DNA of 7,754 bases, from NCBI GenBank assembly GCA_036752465.1, contig DAIOSQ010000090.1, forward strand, positions 1 through 7,754. Reading direction: 5' to 3'. The notes below the pieces were generated by a model. The model ran no database searches and had not been told where the DNA came from. It saw only the letters and a program-made list of their open reading frames with translations. The translations under genes and the position numbers were made by a program. The DNA is from DAIOSQ01 sp036752465. Its GTDB lineage: Bacteria; Pseudomonadota; Gammaproteobacteria; Legionellales; Legionellaceae. Shown here in pieces: positions 1-5,502 of this stretch (position 1 is the stretch's first letter; every line of letters begins with the position of its first letter).

Positions 1-482
1 TCCATGGTTGGCTTAAGTGGCCCAATGATGTTGTCTATCGCGAGCAAAAAATTGCCGGTATCTTAATCGATGTGCAAGCAGAGTCGCACAGCCGTTGTTG
101 TGTGACAATCGGGATAGGGCTCAATGTCAATATGAAACATCAAGACCATACAGTGCCTGATCAGTGCACCATTACACAACCATGGACCTCTTTGTACGAA
201 GTCAGTGGTATCTTGTGGGACCGGAATGCAGTGGCTGCCATCTTATTGCAATACCTGCTAGATTATTTGGCGAGATTTGCCCAACATGGTTTCGCCCTTT
301 TTTTCGAAGAGTGGGCTGCTGCTGATGGCTTACGTAACAAACCGGTGGCACTCACACATATGCAGCAGCGCTTAGTGGGCACGGCAGTTGGTGTTAACCA
401 GCAAGGGCAATTGTTACTGCGGGACACCAATGGCAGGATACAAACTTTTTCCTCAGGTGATACTTCAGTGATACGAACATGA
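1..482 (+). CDS. birA: Biotin--[acetyl-CoA-carboxylase] ligase BirA, 3' part (5' end outside window)
   Basis: Makes biotinyl-5'-AMP and transfers biotin to a lysine of the biotin carrier protein of acetyl-CoA carboxylase (AccB); cytoplasmic. The frame is open from base 3, giving the last 159 residues. They begin HGWLKWPNDV, the ligase KWPND biotin-binding motif. KIAGIL follows at residues 16-21; its lysine matches the family's catalytic lysine (K183 in E. coli BirA). TIGIGLNVN at about 37-45 is the conserved GxGxN segment. The end (about 125-159, GTAVGVNQQGQLLL onward) is the small SH3-like C-terminal domain. All expected C-terminal parts are present. The catalytic-domain start, and any N-terminal helix-turn-helix that would make it a repressor as well, lie upstream of the window. 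An ATG inside this frame at 72 is internal, since the conserved motifs precede it. The stop overlaps the next start (ATGA), so the two genes are probably cotranscribed. Confidence 0.95.
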   Translation, partial: HGWLKWPNDVVYREQKIAGILIDVQAESHSRCCVTIGIGLNVNMKHQDHTVPDQCTITQPWTSLYEVSGILWDRNAVAAILLQYLLDYLARFAQHGFALFFEEWAAADGLRNKPVALTHMQQRLVGTAVGVNQQGQLLLRDTNGRIQTFSSGDTSVIRT

Positions 483-898
483 ATGATGCGCAACAAGTGT
501 TTGATTTATTAAAACAGTGTCGGCGCATGCAAACCGAAGCTTGTTTTGCAGTTGGCGGGGTTACCGATGTCTTTCAAGGCCAAGTTTGCGTTTCTCAGCC
601 AAGCGAAGTGACCTTGCGAATAGCTGAAACAGGCATTTGGCAGGGCAGGCGTATGCCCGCAGAGAATACCTACATTTGGCAGTTGCAAGCGCATGGCTTA
701 AGCTTGTTGCGGCAACAACACACGAAATTGCTCAATTTGTGCCATTTCACGTCCGCAAATCAATGGACCGATACCCATGTATGTGGCCAAGATACTTATC
801 AGGGATCGATTGTCCAAGAGGCTAACCAACTCATATTAACCTGGATAATTTTCGGGATGAACAAACAAGGCGTGCTAACATGTTATTACTACTCTTAA
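479..898 (+). CDS. Small DUF6314-like protein, translationally coupled to birA
   Basis: A complete 139-residue cytoplasmic protein with no signal peptide or membrane segment. It resembles, from memory, the DUF6314 family, small proteins expected to form a lipocalin-like beta barrel, whose biochemical role is unknown to me. The match rests on spaced motifs: a YIWQ segment at 65-68, HVCGQDTYQG at 100-109 (family pattern H-x-C-G-x-D-x-Y), then W122, and a G-x-x-K/R step before a final aromatic strand (YYY at 136-138). Typical members are about 130-160 residues, so this looks full length. The start is fixed by ATGA overlap with birA. No strong ribosome site precedes it: AGGTGA near 455 is about 20 bases away, which favours translational coupling. 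A direct link to biotin metabolism is not shown. The gene ends 8 bases before a strong hairpin terminator. The gene is very likely real; the family name is moderately sure. Confidence 0.75.
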   Translation: MNDAQQVFDLLKQCRRMQTEACFAVGGVTDVFQGQVCVSQPSEVTLRIAETGIWQGRRMPAENTYIWQLQAHGLSLLRQQHTKLLNLCHFTSANQWTDTHVCGQDTYQGSIVQEANQLILTWIIFGMNKQGVLTCYYYS

Positions 899-906
899 AT
901 CTGAAA

Positions 907-968
907 AACAACCAGGATCTTGACATAGAATAGACATATACCCATTCTATTTGAAGATCTTGGTTTTT
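907..968. terminator. Bidirectional hairpin terminator between convergent genes
   Basis: The arms 907-931 and 944-968 can pair over 25 positions around a 12-base loop. There are three mismatches (909/966, 922/953, 924/951) and one G-T wobble (915/960). The inner 916-931/944-959 part pairs 14 of 16. A T5 run (964-968) ends the plus-strand arm, and an A5 run (904-908) gives a T5 tract on the other strand. It lies 8 bases after the stop at 898 and 56 bases past the end of the minus-strand gene at 1025, the right place to stop transcription from both sides. Confidence 0.75.
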
Positions 969-1024
969 CGCCATCACATGTTGCGCGGGTATATAGGTGC
1001 TGGGTGTGGTACGCAGCGTGCCAA

Positions 1025-2443
1025 TTACTCAATAAAGGGTTGGTTACGTAGCTCGTGTCCGGGTTCCTCAGAATCTCCGTCCGAATTGCTGGCGGGTGAC
1101 CAAAAGCCATGTGCGGTCAGCCCTTGTGATGGCAACGCTAGAGGGCTGTAAGGCTTGGGAGCAACCGGGCGCACGAGCGTAAACTCTTCGAAGGATCTGA
1201 AAGAATTTCTTCTGGATATTTTTTTACGTTGGGGTGGCGCTTGCGTCGATTGCTGCTCCATGAAACTGCCGGTTTCTGTGCTTGTGTTGTCGTTTTCTGC
1301 CAAGATACTGCCTGCTTTTGTGCTTTGGGGTGGCTCGTTGCCAATGTCTTGGTTATGTTGTCTGCCAGAGTCGACGTATGCTGCCGAGATTGTGGCGCAC
1401 TTGGCCTGTGGTGGTGGCGTGGGTGACTCAAGCATCAATCCTAGGTTGTCGAGAGTAAACATGGATTCGCTCGCGGGTATAATTAATGTTGGTGCGCGCT
1501 GCATCATGGCGGCCCTCAACATAGCTTTATCAAACGTTTGTTGCTGCTGTAACAATGGCAGATCACAGAGATAGTCATAGTATTTTGCAAATTCTTTTTC
1601 CCCCAAAACGCAAACAAATAGTTGCCAGTCGTTTTGTGCGCGCGCACTGAGAAGCATGGCAAAATCGCGGCGGATTTGCTGAATTTTTGCATCAAAGTAG
1701 TCCAGGAACTGCTTAGCTTGTTGGCCTGAGCGTTGGAAGCAATGATGGATGAGCATCGTGTATATTGAATCTGGGGTAATCAATATTCTGAACATGGCTG
1801 TACAGAACTCGCCTGTCAGCATAGAGCTTAACAGTAAGTGTTGACCAGGATTAATGTCAGGCGTGTGCATCACCTCATTCCACCATGCCTGCCGCTGGCT
1901 GAAGAGCTGAAATGCCAGTGTGCTTGTGGCATTGCCAGGTGACTTGAATAAGTTTACTGGGTCTGTATCTTGAAAGTGGTCTAGCCAGAAATCTTGCAAA
2001 CGTTGTGAAAAATAGAGCTTGTCAGAGATTTGACTGCGTGTAATGGTCAAAGCATCTGCACTAAAATCAGCTGCCATAAATAAATTAAACACTGCCAACA
2101 CGCCCAACTGCTTAACCTTCGCTCTATCGAATAGCGCAATTTCTGCGGGTTGTACTTCGTAGAATGGCCGTGTTGTTGAGAGTTCGGCGCGGTTAGCCAA
2201 TATCAACGATTGTCCATCCCGTTCGTAAACAGGGAAAAAATTTGAAGCTTCGCCCTCTGGGACCGGTAGCCAAATGCGCAGTAAGTGCATGGCCAACATG
2301 TTGGCTTCTTGCCACACGAGATTGCTGGCTTTGTTTGGCTGCATGCGAAAGTCCGGCAACGTGAGGCTTAGATCATTTTTGTGTGCCAAATAGGTAGCTG
2401 TTGCCCCACTTGGCCTTTTAGCGATATTATGTTTTTGACGCAT
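1025..2443 (-). CDS. Unrecognised ~472-aa protein, candidate secreted effector
   Basis: Not assignable by clear homology. It has no signal peptide and no convincing membrane helix. The first ~340 residues look folded and rich in aromatic and hydrophobic helices. From about 342 to the end the chain is disordered: a PTPPPQ linker, a two-copy 14-residue repeat (about 374-401), a basic KKISRRNSFRS stretch (about 407-417), proline-rich spacers, and an acidic tail SDGDSEEPGHEL ending in PFIE. The glutamates 9-14 residues from the end with a hydrophobic residue at -3 fit the loose E-block pattern of Dot/Icm substrates. Residues about 40-270 vaguely resemble kinase-like effector domains of Legionellales (see findings). 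ATG at 2443 (17-base overlap with hslO) is chosen; a TTG at 2452 would add MFI. AGAG in hslO lies 12 bases before the ATG and 3 before the TTG, so spacing does not decide. Probably cotranscribed with hslO. The gene is real; the function is open. Confidence 0.8.
   Translation of the reverse strand: MRQKHNIAKRPSGATATYLAHKNDLSLTLPDFRMQPNKASNLVWQEANMLAMHLLRIWLPVPEGEASNFFPVYERDGQSLILANRAELSTTRPFYEVQPAEIALFDRAKVKQLGVLAVFNLFMAADFSADALTITRSQISDKLYFSQRLQDFWLDHFQDTDPVNLFKSPGNATSTLAFQLFSQRQAWWNEVMHTPDINPGQHLLLSSMLTGEFCTAMFRILITPDSIYTMLIHHCFQRSGQQAKQFLDYFDAKIQQIRRDFAMLLSARAQNDWQLFVCVLGEKEFAKYYDYLCDLPLLQQQQTFDKAMLRAAMMQRAPTLIIPASESMFTLDNLGLMLESPTPPPQAKCATISAAYVDSGRQHNQDIGNEPPQSTKAGSILAENDNTSTETGSFMEQQSTQAPPQRKKISRRNSFRSFEEFTLVRPVAPKPYSPLALPSQGLTAHGFWSPASNSDGDSEEPGHELRNQPFIE
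1258..1325 (-). repeat. Two-copy degenerate tandem repeat, 42-base period, inside the orphan gene
   Basis: Bases 1258-1283 and 1300-1325 agree at 21 of 26 positions, and the 42-base offset is exactly 14 codons. In protein the copies read STKAGSILAENDNT and STETGSFMEQQSTQ, directly adjacent. The similarity fades in the second half of each unit, as in an old duplication. It sits in the disordered tail. Confidence 0.65.
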
Positions 2444-3323
2444 GATGAACAAAATCTCTTGATTTGGTATTAAATAGCAAGGCGATATCTATCGCATCAA
2501 ACTCATAGAGTTGATTGCAAAAATCACAATTGACACGCACATGGCCTTGTTCTTGTAGCAGTGTTTCGATTTCTTTTTGCCCCAGCACAGATAATATGTG
2601 CTGCATTTTTTGCAACGAACACCGACAACCGAAGTGCACGGGTCTTGCCGCGTACAAGCGCAATTCTGTTTCATGATACAGGCGATGCAAGATGGTTGCA
2701 TTATCCAAGGTGATCAACTCATTTTCGGTAATGGTTTCGCCAATCTGTACCGCGTACTCCCAAAACTGTTCTTTTTGCTGACTATTCTTCTGCGAATCTG
2801 GCATCAGTTGTAGCAACATTCCAGCTGCTTTACCATCCTGCAATGCAAACCAAACTCTTGTGGCGATCTGCTCTGATTGCGCAAAATAATGCATAAGATT
2901 GTCTGCCATAGAGCTTGAATGTATGGGCACAATGCTTTCATAAGCTTGCGTTTGATTATATTGATTGATGATCAGTGCCATCTTGCCCGCTAAAAAAGCT
3001 TGCTGATAATCATTTTCGGCTGCGGTATCGTTATATTTGGCAAAGGCGCGGATACGAAGTTGATGGTCACATTGTACCAGCAGCAAAGGTAGCCGTTTAT
3101 CGCCATGAAATTGCAGGCTGACCTCACCTTCAAATTTAATGCTGCTCGATACTAATAAGCAGGCGATCAGGGCCTCTCCCAGTAAGCGCCTAATGGCTGC
3201 GGGGTAAGGGTGCTGATGCATGATGGTTTTATAGGTTTCGTCAAGATAGGCTATCTCGCCACGAATACTGGCATCTTCAAACATAAAGCGCTGCACAGTG
3301 TCTGGTTTTTCCATAGTGTTCAC
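2427..3323 (-). CDS. hslO: Redox-regulated holdase chaperone Hsp33
   Basis: Hsp33 is a cytoplasmic holdase that binds unfolding proteins under oxidative stress. When reduced, four cysteines hold zinc; peroxide plus heat or hypochlorite makes disulfides and activates it. The 298-residue protein is close to E. coli Hsp33 (about 292). QRFMFEDASIRGE at 11-23 matches the family start. The core GEALIACLLVSSSIKFEG follows at 49-66, GMLLQLMP at 168-175 and HRLYHE at 213-218. The zinc-switch cysteines are all present as C233-x-C235 and C266-x-x-C269. Two further cysteines, C55 and C85, lie in the core. The start is ambiguous: GTG at 3323 (AGG four bases upstream) or ATG at 3314, which gives MEKPDTVQRF and a 295-residue protein. 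A recognisable promoter lies at 3350-3378. The 3' end overlaps the start of the next minus-strand gene. Confidence 0.96.
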   Translation of the reverse strand: MNTMEKPDTVQRFMFEDASIRGEIAYLDETYKTIMHQHPYPAAIRRLLGEALIACLLVSSSIKFEGEVSLQFHGDKRLPLLLVQCDHQLRIRAFAKYNDTAAENDYQQAFLAGKMALIINQYNQTQAYESIVPIHSSSMADNLMHYFAQSEQIATRVWFALQDGKAAGMLLQLMPDSQKNSQQKEQFWEYAVQIGETITENELITLDNATILHRLYHETELRLYAARPVHFGCRCSLQKMQHILSVLGQKEIETLLQEQGHVRVNCDFCNQLYEFDAIDIALLFNTKSRDFVHHASKT

Positions 3324-3349
3324 GCAACCTGAGTTGAAAGGGCCAGTGT

Positions 3350-3378
3350 AGCATAAAGAAAAGTACTTGTGTGGGCAA
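3350..3378 (-). promoter_or_regulatory. Sigma-70-type promoter for hslO
   Basis: On the minus strand, TTGCCC (3378-3373, four of six consensus bases) and TATGCT (3355-3350, four of six) are separated by exactly 17 bases. Transcription would begin near 3343, leaving a leader of about 20-30 bases before the GTG/ATG start of hslO. No sigma-32-like heat-shock element was evident. The call is by eye only. Confidence 0.5.
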
Positions 3379-3398
3379 ATCGCTAAGCTGTTTTAGGG

Positions 3399-3404
3399 TA
3401 TACT
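3399..3404 (+). promoter_or_regulatory. Probable -10 box for rep
   Basis: TATACT (five of six consensus bases) lies 23 bases before the GTG chosen as the rep start, putting the transcript start near 3411 with a short leader of about 17 bases. No good -35 hexamer occurs 16-18 bases upstream (about 3376-3381 is AT-rich but poor), so the promoter is weak or activator-dependent. It is close to and partly faces the hslO promoter, so the two may compete for polymerase. Confidence 0.45.
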
Positions 3405-3417
3405 GTTATTTTTTTGC

Positions 3418-3420
3418 GAG
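3418..3420 (+). promoter_or_regulatory. Short ribosome binding site deciding the rep start
   Basis: GAG at 3418-3420 is the only Shine-Dalgarno-like match near the family-supported start. It stands seven bases before the GTG at 3428 but only four before the adjacent GTG at 3425. The spacing favours 3428. It is weak, which suggests modest translation, as expected for a low-copy helicase. Confidence 0.4.
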
Positions 3421-3427
3421 TGCAGTG

Positions 3428-5428
3428 GTGCTATTAAATCCGCAACAAATGACGGCTGTGCAGTATATTGATGGACCCTTGTTGGTGCTTGCTGGGGCGG
3501 GCAGTGGCAAGACGCGGGTGATTACCCAAAAAATAGACTATCTTATCCGCAGCTGCGCATATAAAGCGAATACCGTGGTGGCGTTGACGTTTACCAACAA
3601 GGCGGCCAAAGAAATGCAACAGCGCTTGGCGCAAACGTTACCGCTGGTCATGCGGCGTGGTCTAAAAGTGGCAACCTTTCATACGTTGGGCTTGCATATG
3701 CTGAAAAGACACGCCGCGTTATGTGCGTTAAAACCAGAATTTTCCATCTTTGATGCAGATGATGGGCTGCAACTGATCAAAAACTTTGTGCCGCCTGCTC
3801 GCGCCAATGAACGCGATTATTTGCAAGCGTTGCAGCAGCAAATTTCTGCTTGGAAGAATCTGCTCTTAACTCCGCAACAAGTGCACGCATCAATGCTCGA
3901 GCATGCTGCAGAAATTTTACCTATTTATCAGCAGTATCAACGCGCACTGCAGGCATATCAAGCGGTGGATTTTGATGATTTAATTCGTCTCCCGGTGTTA
4001 TTGTTGCAACAACATGCAGAGGTGAGAACCTTTTGGCAACAAAAGATTCGCCATTTGTTGATCGATGAATATCAAGACTCGAATCATAGCCAATATCAGT
4101 TTGTTAAGTTATTGGTCGGCGAACGGGCGCGCTTTACGGCAGTGGGGGACGACGACCAATCGATTTATGCCTGGCGTGGTGCAAGGCCGGAAAATTTACA
4201 ACACCTACAAACGGATTTTCCTAATTTGCACGTGATAAAATTAGAACAAAATTACCGTTCGACCGGGTGTATTCTGCAAGCAGCTAATCACTTGATTGCC
4301 AATAATCCTCATGTTTTCGAGAAAAAACTCTGGAGCACCTTAGGTCAAGGCGACTTAATTAGGGTCTTGTGTTGTCAGGATGAACAGGATGAAGCCGAAC
4401 AAGTTGTATTAGACCTACTGAACCATCATTTGCGGTACAAAGCAGCTTTTGGCGCGTATGCTATTTTATATCGAGGTAATCATCAAGCACGAATGTTTGA
4501 GCGTATCCTGCGCCAACGTGGTGTCGCTTATCAAATGAGCGGTGGTCAATCTTGGTTCGCTAAAACTGAAATCAAAGACACGTTCGCTTATTTGCGGCTG
4601 TTGTGTAACCCTGCAGATGACGCGGCTTTTTTACGCGCACTGAGCACCCCCAAGCGTGGTATAGGCGAAGCCACCTTAAGCGTGTTGGCGCAATATGCTA
4701 CCAGCCGGGAACAGAGTTTATGGCTGTGTGCGGATCATGTGGCACTGCAAGACAAAATCCCTGATAAATCGCGGCAAGCGTTGATTCATTTCAAACGATG
4801 GTTTAACGACATCATGATCCAATGCCAACAACCGGCGGCTATTGGGGCAGTATTGCGGCATATGGTCGACAGCAGTGGGTATGAAGCGCACATCTATGAA
4901 CAGAGTGATTCGCCACTCAAGGCACAAAAACGCTTAGACAACGTGTATGAATTGCTGGCTTGGATCGAGCGGTTATTGGCGAAAGATGCTGCGCGTTCGC
5001 TGGCAGATGTGATCAAACAATTGATCCTCATGGATCTCCTGGATAAATCGACCGATGCTGATGACGATGCGGTGCAGTTGATGACTTTACATGCCGCCAA
5101 AGGCCTAGAGTTTCCGTATGTGTATGTGGTGGGTCTAGAAGAAGAATTGCTGCCACATCGGGTCAGCATTGATGAAAATGCCATCGAAGAGGAGCGCCGT
5201 TTATTGTATGTGGGCATCACCCGAGCACAAAAAACCCTGACCCTGTCTCTGGCCAAACAACGCCGCCGACAAGGGGAGATGCAGGTGGTGACACCCAGTC
5301 GTTTTCTCGAAGAACTGCCAACAAAAACCTTGGAGTGGTTCGGCCGCGGCGAACGTGATGCCGCACAATCGCAACGTTTGGCGCGGCATCATTTGGATGG
5401 CTTAAAAAGCTTGTTGGAAGGGGTATAG
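3428..5428 (+). CDS. rep: ATP-dependent DNA helicase Rep
   Basis: Superfamily 1A 3'-5' DNA helicase that clears proteins ahead of replication forks and helps restart stalled forks with the primosome. The 666-residue model is close to E. coli Rep (673) and all helicase motifs are intact. These are the Q motif LNPQQ (3-7), Walker A GAGSGKT (23-29), Ia TFTNKAA (54-60), II DEYQDSN (213-219), III GDDDQSIYAWRGARP (240-254), IV EQNYRS (273-278), V LMTLHAAKGLEFPY (551-564) and VI RRLLYVGITRAQ (590-601). KVIKLEQNYRS- and NNPHVFEKKL-type blocks favour Rep over UvrD or PcrA. The frame is open upstream to a GTG at 3371, but the extra 19 residues have no counterpart in Rep. The GTG at 3428 gives MLLNPQQ, aligning with E. 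coli MRLNPGQQ, has GAG seven bases upstream, and lies after the -10 box. No truncation or frameshift. Rep normally acts alone, and nothing nearby is functionally linked. Confidence 0.97.
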   Translation: MLLNPQQMTAVQYIDGPLLVLAGAGSGKTRVITQKIDYLIRSCAYKANTVVALTFTNKAAKEMQQRLAQTLPLVMRRGLKVATFHTLGLHMLKRHAALCALKPEFSIFDADDGLQLIKNFVPPARANERDYLQALQQQISAWKNLLLTPQQVHASMLEHAAEILPIYQQYQRALQAYQAVDFDDLIRLPVLLLQQHAEVRTFWQQKIRHLLIDEYQDSNHSQYQFVKLLVGERARFTAVGDDDQSIYAWRGARPENLQHLQTDFPNLHVIKLEQNYRSTGCILQAANHLIANNPHVFEKKLWSTLGQGDLIRVLCCQDEQDEAEQVVLDLLNHHLRYKAAFGAYAILYRGNHQARMFERILRQRGVAYQMSGGQSWFAKTEIKDTFAYLRLLCNPADDAAFLRALSTPKRGIGEATLSVLAQYATSREQSLWLCADHVALQDKIPDKSRQALIHFKRWFNDIMIQCQQPAAIGAVLRHMVDSSGYEAHIYEQSDSPLKAQKRLDNVYELLAWIERLLAKDAARSLADVIKQLILMDLLDKSTDADDDAVQLMTLHAAKGLEFPYVYVVGLEEELLPHRVSIDENAIEEERRLLYVGITRAQKTLTLSLAKQRRRQGEMQVVTPSRFLEELPTKTLEWFGRGERDAAQSQRLARHHLDGLKSLLEGV

Positions 5429-5502
5429 ATTGTTTAGCGCGAAATTTGTTCCTATGGTTCCACTTAACAGAAAGTCACTGCCGGTGAGTGGTCTGCCACG
5501 GC
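5429..5502. other. Convergent intergenic spacer rep / membrane protein gene
   Basis: The 74 bases between two convergent stops hold a broken stem: GCC 5480-5482 with GGC 5500-5502, and GTGG 5488-5491 with CCAC 5496-5499, separated by a five-base bulge. There is no T-tract on either strand. It may slow polymerase, but I would not call it an intrinsic terminator. Confidence 0.3.

Noticed and set aside
1230..1330. Possible CRISPR or longer repeat array
   Set aside because: Only two decayed units with no spacers, and in frame within a gene; it is a coding tandem duplication.
1138..1431. 97-codon minus-strand frame with a repeated QAQKPAVSW-like motif
   Set aside because: It is a +1-type shadow of the tandem repeat in the orphan gene. 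The repeat is real at DNA level, but the in-frame longer protein is the better reading.
1155..1574. 139-codon plus-strand open frame rich in Cys and Trp
   Set aside because: It lies entirely opposite the orphan gene, has no ribosome site, and its odd composition follows from the low-complexity tail read backwards.
4894..5256. 120-codon minus-strand open frame
   Set aside because: It is antisense to the conserved helicase motifs V and VI of rep, so it is a shadow.
5474..5502. Hairpin in the rep / membrane gene gap as a terminator
   Set aside because: The stem is short and bulged, with no T-tract on either strand.
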